Counted from the stretch's first letter, positions 49,243 to 59,185 are shown. The stretch is 62,097 nucleotides of DNA from an uncultured Clostridia bacterium (GCA_934203075.1 CAKPYT010000018.1:1-62097), one strand, 5' to 3'. The notes: a model not told the origin generated them from the letters alone. Numbers and translations: made by a program.

Positions 49243-51051
49243 ATGTACAAAAGTCATGTTTTGGTGTGCGGTGGCACGGGTTGCCACTCGAACCACGGCG
49301 ATGAAATTATCGCCAAGTTCAGAAAAGAAGTGGCGGAGCAGGGTCTGCAGAACGACGTACAAGTGGTGCAGACGGGTTGTTTCGGCCTGTGCGCGGTGGG
49401 GCCCGTCGTAATTGTGTATCCGGAAGGGGCATTCTATTCGCACGTAAAGGTGGAGGACGTGGACGAAATCGTTTCCGAACACCTGATCAAAGGGCGTATC
49501 GTGGAGCGGTTGCTGCACAAAGACGACCCGCAGAAAGAAGCGGTGCGCTCTCTTTCCGAAACGAATTTTTATAAAAAACAAACGCGTGTCGCGCTGCGCA
49601 ATTGCGGCGTCATCAACCCGGAAAATATCGATGAATACATTGCGTACGACGGGTATCAGGCCCTCATCAAAGCGCTGACGGAAATGACCCCTCAGCAGGT
49701 GATCGACGAAATTTCCAAATCCGGCCTGCGCGGCCGCGGCGGCGCCGGTTTCCCCACCGGCAGAAAATGGCAGTTCACGCACGACGCCGTAAACGACGTC
49801 AAGTACGTTTGCTGCAATGCCGACGAGGGCGACCCGGGTGCTTTTATGGATCGTTCCATTCTGGAAGGAGATCCGCATGCGGTACTGGAGGCAATGACCA
49901 TTGCGGGCTATGCCGTCGGGGCGCATCAGGGGTACATTTACGTGCGTGCCGAATATCCTATTGCGGTGCATCGCCTGCAGGTGGCAATCGATCAGGCGAG
50001 AGAATACGGGCTGCTCGGGAAAAACATTCTGGAGACCGGTTTCGATTTCGATCTGGAAATCCGCCTTGGCGCCGGCGCATTCGTGTGTGGCGAAGAAACG
50101 GCATTGATGACCAGTATCGAAGGTCATCGCGGCGAACCGCGTCCGCGCCCGCCGTTCCCGGCTGTGAAAGGGTTGTTCGGCAAGCCGACGCTTTTAAACA
50201 ACGTGGAAACGTACGCCAACGTGGCACAAATCATTCTGAAAGGGGCGGATTGGTTCTCGCAAATGGGCAGCGAGCGCAGCAAAGGCACCAAAGTTTTTGC
50301 GCTCGGCGGCAAAATCACCAATACCGGCCTGGTGGAAATTCCCATGGGCACGCCGCTTCGCACCGTCATTGAAGATATCGGCGGCGGGATTCCGAACGGA
50401 AAAAAATTCAAAGCGGCGCAAACCGGCGGACCTTCCGGCGGCTGCATTCCCGCTCAGTTGATCGACACCCCCGTAGAATACGAAAGCCTGGTGCAGATCG
50501 GCTCCATGATGGGTTCCGGCGGGTTGATCGTGCTGGACGAAGATAACTGTATGGTGGATATTGCAAAGTTCTTTCTGGAGTTTACGTTGGACGAATCCTG
50601 CGGGAAGTGCACGCCTTGCCGTATCGGGGTCAAACGTCTGTACGAAATGCTGACCAAAATCACGGACGGCATCGCCACGGAAGAAGACCTCGACAAAATG
50701 GAAGAATTGTGCTATTACATCAAAGAAAACGCATTGTGCGGTTTGGGGCAATCCGCACCGAACCCGGTGCTTTCCACGCTGCACTACTTCCGCGACGAGT
50801 ATCTTGCGCACGTACGCGATAAAACTTGCCCGGCAGGGGTTTGCAAAAACCTGCTGCATTTCACAATTGACGCACACAAATGCATCGGCTGCAAGATGTG
50901 TGCCAAGGCTTGCCCCGTGGGTGCAATCGCGCCGCAAGGGCAGGTGCTGGAAGGCAAAAAATTGCCGTATCTCGTGATCGATTCGTCGAAGTGCGTGAAG
51001 TGCGGCAACTGTGTGGCAACTTGTAAGTTCCACGCCATCGAGAAGAAGTAG
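49243..51051 (+). CDS. hydB: [FeFe]-hydrogenase subunit HydB (NuoF-like flavoprotein)
   Basis: 602 residues from ATG 49243. An N-terminal thioredoxin-like [2Fe-2S] domain (CGGTGCHSN, CFGLC) is followed by the NuoF core: FMN/NADH sites in GLRGRGGAGFPTGRKW and CNADEGDPGAFMDRS, then GAGAFVCGEETALMTSIEG, and the [4Fe-4S] motif SCGKCTPCRIG. Two C-terminal ferredoxin clusters are CIGCKMCAKACP and CVKCGNCVATCK. It is the NAD-linked, possibly electron-bifurcating flavoprotein subunit that couples NADH and ferredoxin to hydrogen production. Twelve bases before hydA. Confidence 0.96.
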   Translation: MYKSHVLVCGGTGCHSNHGDEIIAKFRKEVAEQGLQNDVQVVQTGCFGLCAVGPVVIVYPEGAFYSHVKVEDVDEIVSEHLIKGRIVERLLHKDDPQKEAVRSLSETNFYKKQTRVALRNCGVINPENIDEYIAYDGYQALIKALTEMTPQQVIDEISKSGLRGRGGAGFPTGRKWQFTHDAVNDVKYVCCNADEGDPGAFMDRSILEGDPHAVLEAMTIAGYAVGAHQGYIYVRAEYPIAVHRLQVAIDQAREYGLLGKNILETGFDFDLEIRLGAGAFVCGEETALMTSIEGHRGEPRPRPPFPAVKGLFGKPTLLNNVETYANVAQIILKGADWFSQMGSERSKGTKVFALGGKITNTGLVEIPMGTPLRTVIEDIGGGIPNGKKFKAAQTGGPSGGCIPAQLIDTPVEYESLVQIGSMMGSGGLIVLDEDNCMVDIAKFFLEFTLDESCGKCTPCRIGVKRLYEMLTKITDGIATEEDLDKMEELCYYIKENALCGLGQSAPNPVLSTLHYFRDEYLAHVRDKTCPAGVCKNLLHFTIDAHKCIGCKMCAKACPVGAIAPQGQVLEGKKLPYLVIDSSKCVKCGNCVATCKFHAIEKK

Positions 51052-51063
51052 GAGGCAAAACCC

Positions 51064-52803
51064 ATGATTCAGCTTAAAATCAACAACGTTCCGGTTTCTG
51101 TGAAAGAAGGCACCACCATTCTGGAGGCTGCCCGCAGCATCGGCATCAAAATTCCTACGCTCTGTCACATGAAAAACCTCAGCGAAATCGGCGCATGCCG
51201 TGTTTGCGTGGTGGAGGTGAAGGGCATGCGTACGCTGGTGGCTTCCTGCGAGTATCCCGTATCGGAAGGCATGGAAGTGTTTACCAACACCGCAAAGGTG
51301 ATGGACGCAAGAAAAACCACGTTGGAATTGATCCTTTCCGACCACCGGAAGGATTGCCTCTCCTGCGAGCGGAATACCAATTGCGAACTGCAGCGCCTTT
51401 CTTATAAATACGGCTGCGAACCCAAACGGTTCGAAGGCGCAATGAGCGAACATCTGACGGATACTTCTACGCCGTATCTCATTCGCGATAACAGCAAATG
51501 TATTTTGTGCCGCAGATGTATTGCGGTTTGTCAAAAGCAGCAAGGGGTTGGCGTCATCGGCGCAAACGAAAGAGGTTTCGCCACGCACATTGCCGCCCCG
51601 TTCGATATGAAACTTTCCAACACGCCTTGTATCGGCTGCGGGCAGTGCATCAACGTTTGCCCCACCGGCGCGTTGAAAGAAAAGGATGAAATCGTCCGCG
51701 TGCAGGAAGCGCTTGCGGACGCAAAGAAATACGTAGTGGTGGGAACCGCCCCGGCGGTGCGCGCTGCCATCGGCGAAGCGTTCGGTCTGCCGGAAGGCAC
51801 CAACTGCGAAGGCAGAATGATCACCGGCTTGCGGTACCTCGGGTTCCGCCAGGTGTTTGACGTGAACTGCTCGGCAGATTTTACCATTTGGGAAGAAGCC
51901 AACGAATTGCTGCAGCGCATGCAAAACGGCGGGCAGCTGCCCATGTTCACCAGTTGCTGCCCGGGTTGGGTGCGCTACGTCGAACACAACTTTCCGGAAA
52001 TCCGCGATCATTTATCCTCCTGCAAATCGCCGCAACAGATGTTCGGCGCATTGGTCAAGAGCGTGTTTGCACAACGTATGGGCATCGACCCCAAAGATTT
52101 GTTTGTGGTTGCGGCAATGCCGTGCACAGGGAAGAAAGGCGAAAAACTGCGTACCTTCACCAACGGCCTGCCGGATGTGGATGCCGTGCTGACGACGCGC
52201 GAATTGGCGCATCTGATGCAGGAAAACGGTATCTTGTTGGCAGACGTGCCGGAAGGCAAGGCAGATAGCCCGTTCGGAGAATATACGGGTGCAGGAATCA
52301 TCTTCGGCGCAAGCGGCGGCGTGATGGAAGCAGCCTTGCGTACGGCGGTGCAGGTGCTGCAGCCGAACCAGGCCAACAACCCGTTGGAGTTCGAAGAAGT
52401 GCGCGGGATGGAAGGCGTGAAAGCGGCGACCTACGAAGTCGGCGGCAAAACGCTGCGCATTGCCGTAGTCAACGGCCTGAAAAATGCAAAAGAGATTTGC
52501 GAACAGGTGAAAAACGGCACTTCCGAATATGACTTTGTGGAAGTGATGACCTGCCCGGGCGGATGCGTGATGGGCGGCGGTCAGCCGATTAAAGCAACCT
52601 TTGTGAAACATAAGGATCGGGTTGCGCGTGCGCGTGCCGGCGTGCTGTACAAAACGGATAAGCAAATGGCAGAACGCTGCAGTCTGGAGAACACAAGCGT
52701 GAAGCAGGTGTACGCCGAATACCTCGGGGAGCCGTGCGGACACAAAGCGCACGAGTTGCTGCATACGACGTACGTCGCAAGAGAAAAATACACCAAAGAA
52801 TAA
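51064..52803 (+). CDS. hydA: [FeFe]-hydrogenase catalytic subunit HydA
   Basis: 579 residues, behind AGGAGGC. N-terminal [2Fe-2S] ferredoxin (C34, C45, C48, C62), His-ligated cluster motif DHRKDCLSCERNTNC, two [4Fe-4S] ferredoxin motifs (CILCRRCIAVC, CIGCGQCINVCP), then a canonical H-cluster domain: L1 TSCCPGW (C298, C299), L2 MPCTGK (C354), L3 TCPGGCVMGGGQP (C497, C501). All ligands match Clostridium pasteurianum CpI, within a few positions. Domain order is that of the HydABC catalytic subunit, which disposes of electrons from glutamate fermentation as hydrogen. Maturases hydEFG are not in this window. Confidence 0.97.
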   Translation: MIQLKINNVPVSVKEGTTILEAARSIGIKIPTLCHMKNLSEIGACRVCVVEVKGMRTLVASCEYPVSEGMEVFTNTAKVMDARKTTLELILSDHRKDCLSCERNTNCELQRLSYKYGCEPKRFEGAMSEHLTDTSTPYLIRDNSKCILCRRCIAVCQKQQGVGVIGANERGFATHIAAPFDMKLSNTPCIGCGQCINVCPTGALKEKDEIVRVQEALADAKKYVVVGTAPAVRAAIGEAFGLPEGTNCEGRMITGLRYLGFRQVFDVNCSADFTIWEEANELLQRMQNGGQLPMFTSCCPGWVRYVEHNFPEIRDHLSSCKSPQQMFGALVKSVFAQRMGIDPKDLFVVAAMPCTGKKGEKLRTFTNGLPDVDAVLTTRELAHLMQENGILLADVPEGKADSPFGEYTGAGIIFGASGGVMEAALRTAVQVLQPNQANNPLEFEEVRGMEGVKAATYEVGGKTLRIAVVNGLKNAKEICEQVKNGTSEYDFVEVMTCPGGCVMGGGQPIKATFVKHKDRVARARAGVLYKTDKQMAERCSLENTSVKQVYAEYLGEPCGHKAHELLHTTYVAREKYTKE

Positions 52804-53220
52804 CGCAACCTGCAAATTTTTGCAGCCGAATGCGTAACAGAAGAAGTAAAGTCACCCGCAAAACGGGTGACTTTTTTCTGCCCCGAAAGCGGAAAATACT
52901 TTCGGAGGCCCGGCGTTTTTGTGCAAAACCGGTACGGCGGCCGGCAAAAGAGCGGGCATACCTGCGAAAGGGACGCCTTGCCGCGTTCGCCGCATCAAAC
53001 AGTTTTTTTGTTTCGATTGCAGGAAACAAGTGGTCTGATGTGCGGAGTTTGCGGCAAACGATTTTTTCGTGTTTTTCGTTTTACGGAGGAAAACACATCG
53101 GGAAAGAATATCTTACCGGAAAGGGAAATAGGCTGAACGGAACGGTGAGGGCGAAACTTTCGGAGGAAGGAAAAAAGGGAGGGGAAAAATCGCTTATTTT
53201 GGGGGAAAACAACAAAAAAC
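52804..53220. other. Intergenic spacer downstream of hydA
   Basis: Has the operon terminator at 52851-52877; the following 340 bases have no gene or structure I can support. Confidence 0.5.
52851..52877 (+). terminator. Intrinsic terminator of the hydrogenase operon
   Basis: GTCACCCG pairs with CGGGTGAC around CAAAA, followed by TTTTTT. Confidence 0.93.
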
Positions 53221-53249
53221 TTGAAAAAAGTCGGCAGTTGTGCTACAAT
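53221..53249 (+). promoter_or_regulatory. Sigma-A promoter before the leader RNA (element 1)
   Basis: TTGAAA (53221-53226), 17 bases, TACAAT (53244-53249). Transcription would begin at the first base pair of the leader's closing helix. Confidence 0.8.
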
Positions 53250-53255
53250 CATTAA

Positions 53256-53394
53256 GCTACACATTTTGATACTACGGAGAAGGGTATGCTATGTAAAAAA
53301 ACGCAGGAACCTTCACTTTCTCTGTAGTGGGAAAAATGTGTAGCAACAAGAAGGGTGCGTTTTTTGCGCTCTTCGGGTTGAAGGGCGTTTTTTT
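53256..53394 (+). ncRNA. Candidate riboswitch, element 1 (unknown class)
   Basis: Closing helix 53256-53267/53333-53344 (GCTACACATTTT with AAAATGTGTAGC); inner helix 53271-53280/53319-53328; conserved AAAAACG at 53297-53303; pseudoknot CCTTC (53310-53314) with GAAGG (53350-53354). Terminator stem 53367-53374/53380-53387 with seven T. The strand 53350-53357 can also pair with 53367-53374, so pseudoknot formation would free the terminator: an off-switch layout. The same layout recurs at 60485-60633. Confidence 0.7.
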
Positions 53395-53432
53395 ATGTGA
53401 AAAATGCGAAACCAGGGAATAAGGAGGAGAAT

Positions 53433-55754
53433 ATGAAAAGGAAAAACATCGTTTTAATTGCCGTATTCTGTTTGCTTGCTTTGTTTCTTTTTGCGGCATG
53501 CGGGGAGGACCCGGGCGAAACGCATACGCATACGTTCGATTCTTCCGTGTGGGAGAAGGACGGAACGGGGCACTGGCACCCGGCCACATGCGAGCATAAA
53601 AGCGAAAAGGGAGAGTTTGCCGTGCACACGTGGAACGAAGGCGTGGTGGATCCCGCCCCGACGGCAACCAAAGCAGGGGTAAAAACCACCACTTGCACGA
53701 TTTGCTCGTTCTGCAAAACGGAAACGGTGCCGGCACTCGGTGCGGAGCAGAACGAAGTATCGATAGACGTTTCTGCATTGGAAAACGTGACGTATGACAA
53801 AAAGGCGCACGGGATCTCGGAGGAACAGGTCACCCGCAAGGGAAGCGGTGCAATCACCGTTACTTATAAAGCAAAAGGGGCTCCGGATACGGAGTATTCG
53901 GAAGCCAAACCCGTGAATGCGGGCGAATACGTTGTGCGCGCGCAGGTTGCGGCAACGGAAGATTTTCTGGCAGGGGAAGCAACGGCGGATTTCCGCATTG
54001 CTTCGCTGAAACTGACGCCGACCGGCCTTTCCAAAACGTACGACGGAACTGCGAATTTTGAAGCAGATCTGACGGAGGGCGTGCTGAAAGGCGACACCGT
54101 ACATCTCGTTGTCGTTACCGTCTCTGCCGATGTCGGCGACGTTGCAGCGCAAACGGCAACTTTGCAGGGGGAGGGCAGCGCCAACTACACGGTGGAGGCC
54201 TCCGCACTGACGGTGCAGATCAATCCGATTGTGCTGGACGCCGGCATCTCGGTGGAGAAGGTCTACGACGGTACCGACAAGATTTCCCACACGTTTCAGG
54301 AGAAGGACGGTGTCCTTTCCGGAACGATTACGGCAGAATTTACGGTTCCCTCGGCAGACGTCACAAACGATAAGTTCGTATATAGTCCGACTTATGAACT
54401 ACGGGGCGAAGGGAAGCAAAACTATCAGTTGAAATTTTCCAAAAGCTCCCGCCCGGAGGAAGACTATTTGCTGTATCGCATCACGCAAAAGCCTCTCGGG
54501 ATACCGGAAGACATTCGTTATTATGCCCAACTCCAGTTCGGCATGATGGAAATTTATACTTTCACGACGGCCGACGGCCTGATTGAAGGGGATGCGTGCG
54601 ATTTGAAGGCCAATGTCCCCAGCGAGTTCGGGAATGAACGAGGGTATTACACGCTTACGAAGGAACAGCAGGCCACCATACTTTCCTGTACCAACGGCAA
54701 CTATTCTTTCCAGAACGAAAGCAACAAGGAAATTGTGATAGTGATTACGTCGCACCCGTCCGGTACTCCGGAAAGTAAAATGCGGGTGACGAGCGTGGAG
54801 CAATCGGACGAAGCAGACACCGTGATTCTGTACGGGCAGGTAGTGAAAGACTTCTTTGCCGTCGGCGAATCGTATTACTTTACCGGCATGGAAGAAACGT
54901 TTACCGTTGCGGAAATCGGCGTGCAATACGGCACGGAATATCGCACGATGGAAGAAGGAAACGTGGGCGACGTCGTGCGGGTGAAGGTGACCGGCAGTCG
55001 CGCCAAAGAGGTGCAGTTGCACGGGGCTGCCGCCTTTGCAAAGGAGGAGACGGTTTCGACCAATCTTGTCAAGACGTATGTGGTGTGGAAAACGGACTAT
55101 CCTCGTCTGGATTCTTCTGCGGAGGTCTCGCTTTTATACGACGGAGAAATCATTGCCTTTACGTATATGAAGATCTGGAACGAGAGCGGTTTTCTGGACA
55201 GCAGAGGCAAGGAAACGGTTACGTTTGAACTGGAAAAACCGATCGCCGTCAAAAAAGCAAAAGCGACAAACTACAGACCGCCGTACGAAGTGCAAAACTA
55301 TTTTAAAGTGGTAGACAAAAACGGCAAAGTTCTGACCAATGCGTACTATTGCTACGTCTACTCTTATGAGTTGGAGCATAGCGAAAGCGCGAATTATACC
55401 GGAACCTGCGATTTCTGCGGTAAGGTTGTAACACCGTGCATACAAATGTATAACGTTGTTAGTTACAAAGCGGATTATCAACGGGCTACCTTGAAAAATC
55501 TCGTCGTGGGAGAAATCAAAATCCTGTGCACGACGGAGGACTTGCCAAGTGGAAATTATCAAGTATGGATGCGGAAATTCGGAGAACCGACATCCGTCGA
55601 GGCGGAAAATGTAAAAGTGTACAATTCGCGCGGAACCTTGTGCAGTAAGAATTCGAGCGGGTATTATAGTCTGGGCGGAAAGACGTATATCGTCTTTACG
55701 ATAGAGGAAAGCCTGCTGAACGTTGTCGAGGTGGATATAGCACAGTCTACTTGA
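53433..55754 (+). CDS. Lipoprotein with MBG/YDG repeats and EF-Tu domain-2-like barrel
   Basis: 773 residues from ATG 53433 behind AAGGAGGAG; lipobox FAAC (Cys about 22). A His-rich segment follows (THTHTF, TGHWHPATCEH), then a Cys-pair TCTICSFCKTE before 110. MBG/YDG-type repeats are seen in LSKTYDGTANFEADL and VEKVYDGTDKISHTF (about 200-320). Near 450-540 a stretch VILYGQVVKDFFAVGESYYFTG...EEGNVGDVVRVKVTG has the spacing of the EF-Tu domain-2 beta barrel. The C-terminal 230 residues are unrecognised and contain CDFCGK. Probably a surface adhesin or binding protein, controlled by the leader at 53256-53394. Confidence 0.8.
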   Translation: MKRKNIVLIAVFCLLALFLFAACGEDPGETHTHTFDSSVWEKDGTGHWHPATCEHKSEKGEFAVHTWNEGVVDPAPTATKAGVKTTTCTICSFCKTETVPALGAEQNEVSIDVSALENVTYDKKAHGISEEQVTRKGSGAITVTYKAKGAPDTEYSEAKPVNAGEYVVRAQVAATEDFLAGEATADFRIASLKLTPTGLSKTYDGTANFEADLTEGVLKGDTVHLVVVTVSADVGDVAAQTATLQGEGSANYTVEASALTVQINPIVLDAGISVEKVYDGTDKISHTFQEKDGVLSGTITAEFTVPSADVTNDKFVYSPTYELRGEGKQNYQLKFSKSSRPEEDYLLYRITQKPLGIPEDIRYYAQLQFGMMEIYTFTTADGLIEGDACDLKANVPSEFGNERGYYTLTKEQQATILSCTNGNYSFQNESNKEIVIVITSHPSGTPESKMRVTSVEQSDEADTVILYGQVVKDFFAVGESYYFTGMEETFTVAEIGVQYGTEYRTMEEGNVGDVVRVKVTGSRAKEVQLHGAAAFAKEETVSTNLVKTYVVWKTDYPRLDSSAEVSLLYDGEIIAFTYMKIWNESGFLDSRGKETVTFELEKPIAVKKAKATNYRPPYEVQNYFKVVDKNGKVLTNAYYCYVYSYELEHSESANYTGTCDFCGKVVTPCIQMYNVVSYKADYQRATLKNLVVGEIKILCTTEDLPSGNYQVWMRKFGEPTSVEAENVKVYNSRGTLCSKNSSGYYSLGGKTYIVFTIEESLLNVVEVDIAQST

Positions 55755-55858
55755 GGCGGCTCAAGGGGCGATAGGAGAAAACCTGCCGAAAGGCTGCTGA
55801 GGGGAGAAACAAACAAAGGCCCCCGGGCAATCTCTCAAAGGATAAAACAGAAAAGAAA

Positions 55859-55892
55859 GGGTAGGCAGATTGCCTGCCCTTTTCTTTTTTTT
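55859..55892 (+). terminator. Intrinsic terminator of the MBG lipoprotein
   Basis: GGGTAGGCA pairs with TGCCTGCCC around GAT, followed by TTTTCTTTTTTTT. Confidence 0.9.
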
Positions 55893-56133
55893 GGGCGGTT
55901 GAAGGGGCACGTAGGGGTCTGGGCTCGGAAAGGCCGCTTCGTCGGTGTGTGAGAAGAAGGATCGGCTGTTCGGACGGGCTTTCCCGTTTCGCGGCAGAAA
56001 GCGGTTGGGAGGCCTCTCTCTGACGTACGAAAAGTTTTTGGGCAGCGAGGGGCGGGCAGAGGGTGCAGTTTCGGGGAGGGGACCGCCGTAAGGCATGGTT
56101 TTGGAGAAAATCAAAAAAACGGGGTGTGAGTAC

Positions 56134-56162
56134 TTGCTTTTTTTGAACGCAAAGTTTATGAT
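56134..56162 (+). promoter_or_regulatory. Sigma-A promoter of the M18 aminopeptidase operon
   Basis: TTGCTT (56134-56139), 17 bases, TATGAT (56157-56162). Confidence 0.65.
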
Positions 56163-56198
56163 ACTGCTATCAATCAAACAAAGCAACAAGAGGGAACT

Positions 56199-57428
56199 AT
56201 GGATCGAAAAGAGTTTTTGGCAACGTCCTATACGGCATATCATGCGGTAAAAAACGGTGTTCGCATGTTACGGGAAAACGGGTTTGAAGAATTGCACCTG
56301 CAGCAGGCGTGGCAGCTGCAGGAAGGCGGAAAGTATTTTCTTACGCAAAACGGAACGAGCCTTCTGGCGTTTCGGGTGGGCAAAAACTTTGTGTTCAACG
56401 TTGCGGCAAGCCATACGGATTCGCCTTCGCTGCACGTCAAGGGCAACGGGGTGCTGAAATCCCCCGCGGGGAACCGTCTGGACGTGGAAAAGTACGGCGG
56501 GCTGATTTTATATTCTTTGCTGGATACTCCGCTGAAAATTGCCGGCAGAATCGTGACAGAACAAAACGGTACGCTGGTTTCGCAGGTGGTGCAAAGCGAC
56601 TATACGGTTTGTATTCCGTCGCTTTCCATTCACCATAACCCCAAGGTGAACGACGGGTTTGCACCGAACGTGCAAAAAGAAATGCTCCCGCTGCTGGGAG
56701 GGGCGGAGGACGTTTACGCAACCCTTTCCGACGGGGAGATTCTCGATGCGGACTTGTACGTCGTGTCGGCGGTGCAGCCGTTTGAAAGCGGGGTGCGGGG
56801 AGAGTATTTGTGTTCGCCCCGTATCGATAACCTCACCAGTGTTTACGCTTCGCTTTCGGCGCTTACGGCAAGCGAGCCGCAAAACGTGGCAATGATTTGT
56901 TGTTTCGATAACGAAGAAATAGGCAGCGAAACCAAACAGGGGGCACACTCCGCCCTGCTGAACACCGTGCTGCAAAAAATTGCGCACGGCCTGGACAAAA
57001 CGCAGGAGGAATTGTTTGCCGCCTGCCTGCAGGGGATGATTCTTTCGGTAGACAATGCACATGCGACTCACCCGGCGTATCCGGAAAAAGCCAACCCGCA
57101 GGGGCAGGTGTATCTCAACCGCGGCATCGTGATAAAACATCACGTCAATTATGCAACGGACGGCGTTTCTTCCGCCGTGCTCAAGCAATTGCTGCGGGAA
57201 AAGGGCGTAGAATATCAGGATTACTATAATCGTTCCGATCTGCGGTGCGGCAGCACCATCGGGTTGATGCTCAGTGCGGATCTGGCTATGAACGCTTGCG
57301 ATATCGGCCTGGCGCAGCTTGCCATGCATTCCGGCGTGGAAACGGTGGGTGCGGAAGATCTTGCCCGAATGGATGCGTGCCTTCTGGCGTTTTTGAATGC
57401 CCCGCTCACGCTGCCGAAAGAAGCATAA
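56199..57428 (+). CDS. M18 family aspartyl/glutamyl aminopeptidase
   Basis: 409 residues, no signal peptide (cytosolic). M18 metallopeptidase motifs: FNVAASHTDSPSLHVK (zinc His/Asp), PRIDNLTSVYASLSAL (bridging Asp), MICCFDNEEIGSETKQGA (catalytic Glu pair) and CGSTIGLMLSADL; a distal His is in LAMHSGVET. The family trims N-terminal Asp or Glu from peptides in a dodecamer, so it suits an organism feeding on glutamate. The LRR lipoprotein gene begins 70 bases downstream with no terminator between. Confidence 0.95.
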   Translation: MDRKEFLATSYTAYHAVKNGVRMLRENGFEELHLQQAWQLQEGGKYFLTQNGTSLLAFRVGKNFVFNVAASHTDSPSLHVKGNGVLKSPAGNRLDVEKYGGLILYSLLDTPLKIAGRIVTEQNGTLVSQVVQSDYTVCIPSLSIHHNPKVNDGFAPNVQKEMLPLLGGAEDVYATLSDGEILDADLYVVSAVQPFESGVRGEYLCSPRIDNLTSVYASLSALTASEPQNVAMICCFDNEEIGSETKQGAHSALLNTVLQKIAHGLDKTQEELFAACLQGMILSVDNAHATHPAYPEKANPQGQVYLNRGIVIKHHVNYATDGVSSAVLKQLLREKGVEYQDYYNRSDLRCGSTIGLMLSADLAMNACDIGLAQLAMHSGVETVGAEDLARMDACLLAFLNAPLTLPKEA

Positions 57429-57498
57429 CGGAAAAGAGTTTCGCCCGGCAGAGGGCGAAGCAATACATAAAATATCGAACAGAGAGAGGGGACAGGGA

Positions 57499-59130
57499 GT
57501 GAAAAAGAGTTATTTTGCCGTGTTTTTCAGCGCGATTTTGCTGCTGGCTGCGTGTTTATTGCTGAACGGCTGCGGGGGAGAAACCCCTCCGCCGGAGAAA
57601 GCGTACACCGTTTCTTTTTACGTGGACGGGGCCTGCGTCAAAACGGTAGAGTCCAAGGGAAACGAAGAGATTGCGTTTCCGGAAGATCCGTCCAAACCGG
57701 GCTATGCTTTCATCGGGTGGGGCTGTACGTTCTCCAACGGTTATACGGAAACTTATTTTACCCCGGGGTATTATAAAACGATTCCGCTAACCGAAAACAT
57801 TAAAGTATTTGCGCAATGGAAGAAAAAGATTACCATTCACTTTGAAATGAACGGCGGCATTTACGAAAGCCGCAACAATCCGGGGGAACTTCCTACGGGG
57901 CCGCTTCCGGATGAAATCCTTTCCGAAGGGGAAAAATCGGAGCGAATCCGAACGATTGTCAAAAAGGGGACGGCCGCTTTTGCCGGATGGTACGATAATC
58001 CGGAACTGGAAGGGGAAAAAATAACGGATCCGTACTATCCTACGGAAGACGTTACGCTTTACGCTGCGTGGGTGGACGAAGCAAACGTCACGACCGACAG
58101 CGGCTTGTGCCTCAGTTACGATACCGATCTGGGCGGATATCTCGCCTGGATGTATACCGGCGAAGACACAACGGAACTCGTGATTCCTTCGTCTTATAAA
58201 GGCGTGCCGATTGTAAAAATCGACGGATATTTTTATTTCAAAAACTATCAGACCATCAATAATAAAATTACTTCGATCGTAACCTCCAAAAACCTGAAAG
58301 AGATTGGGGATAATGCCTTCAGCGGGTGCAACTATCTGGCTTCCGTAACCATCGGGGACACGGTAGAGAGAATAGGGGGCGGAGCCTTCAACGGGCGCGT
58401 TCTGGCAAATATCCGCATAGGGGAAAGCGTAAAATACATTGGGGCGAACGCGTTCGGCAGTGTGAGCGGTTCTTCTGCCGCCCCGTGGGCAGCCAATCTG
58501 CCCGAAGGCGCGGTCTATCTCGGCAACGTGCTTTACGGCTACAGGGGAACAATCAACGGTTCGTTCCAGGTAAAAAGCGGAACGATAGCCATTGCGGAAA
58601 ATGCGTTTTTCGGGCAGAACCAGATGACTTCGGTAACGATACCGCAAGGCGTGGAACTGATTGACCGACAGGCCTTCGGAGATTGTACGCAACTGAAAAC
58701 TGTGAATCTGCCGGATACGCTCACCGAAATCGGGGGCTATGCCTTTTATAATTGTACGGCACTGGAAACGTTCCTTATGCCGAATTCGGTAACGATGCTG
58801 CATGACGGTATTTTTAAAAATTGCACCAATTTAAAAAGCCTTACCCTTTCGGAAAATCTTACCGGGTTGGCCTACGGAATGTTTGAAAATTGCGCCATTA
58901 CCGAATTGGTGATCCCCGAAAAAGTGGAATTCCTCGGCAATGCATTTTTGGGAAACAGCACGCTGCAAAAAATCACCATCCAAAAAGCCCAAATCGATTT
59001 CGGAGCCTTGGCTCTTGAGGCCATTCCCGAAAGTATCACGGGCATTTACGTGCAGGCGGATCAGGTGAGCGCGTTCAAAACGAATTTCCCGAGTGTGGCA
59101 GAGAAAATTTTTGCAATCGGGCAGCAGTGA
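57499..59130 (+). CDS. Leucine-rich-repeat (BspA-like) lipoprotein with InlB B-repeats
   Basis: 543 residues from GTG 57499 (AGGGA upstream); an upstream in-frame ATG inside the aminopeptidase gene would destroy the signal peptide. Lipobox LNGC (Cys about 22). Two Listeria-Bacteroides (InlB B/Flg_new) repeats, each ending FAQW or YAAW, cover about 33-190. From about 230 there are five to six BspA-type LRR_5 units, such as LKEIGDNAFSGCNYLASVTIGDTVERIGGGAF and MTSVTIPQGVELIDRQAFGDCTQLKTVNLPDTL. Probably a surface adhesin. The product is complete, closed by a bidirectional terminator at 59186-59219. Confidence 0.92.
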   Translation: MKKSYFAVFFSAILLLAACLLLNGCGGETPPPEKAYTVSFYVDGACVKTVESKGNEEIAFPEDPSKPGYAFIGWGCTFSNGYTETYFTPGYYKTIPLTENIKVFAQWKKKITIHFEMNGGIYESRNNPGELPTGPLPDEILSEGEKSERIRTIVKKGTAAFAGWYDNPELEGEKITDPYYPTEDVTLYAAWVDEANVTTDSGLCLSYDTDLGGYLAWMYTGEDTTELVIPSSYKGVPIVKIDGYFYFKNYQTINNKITSIVTSKNLKEIGDNAFSGCNYLASVTIGDTVERIGGGAFNGRVLANIRIGESVKYIGANAFGSVSGSSAAPWAANLPEGAVYLGNVLYGYRGTINGSFQVKSGTIAIAENAFFGQNQMTSVTIPQGVELIDRQAFGDCTQLKTVNLPDTLTEIGGYAFYNCTALETFLMPNSVTMLHDGIFKNCTNLKSLTLSENLTGLAYGMFENCAITELVIPEKVEFLGNAFLGNSTLQKITIQKAQIDFGALALEAIPESITGIYVQADQVSAFKTNFPSVAEKIFAIGQQ

Positions 59131-59185
59131 GGGAAAAAATAAAAAACCACAGTTTCTTTTGATTTTGAAAGAGGGTTTCAGAGTT

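Larger units (their letters stand above)
55755..56198. other. Intergenic spacer
   Basis: Terminator at 55859-55892, promoter at 56134-56162; nothing else is supported between them. Confidence 0.55.

Noticed and set aside
50194..52011. Minus-strand frame of 605 codons
   Set aside because: Shadow of hydB and hydA, whose cluster motifs are complete on the plus strand.
53256..53394. c-di-GMP (class I or II), T-box or TPP riboswitch for element 1
   Set aside because: Hallmark sequences of those classes (GEMM core, T-box motif, CUGAGA) are missing in both elements.
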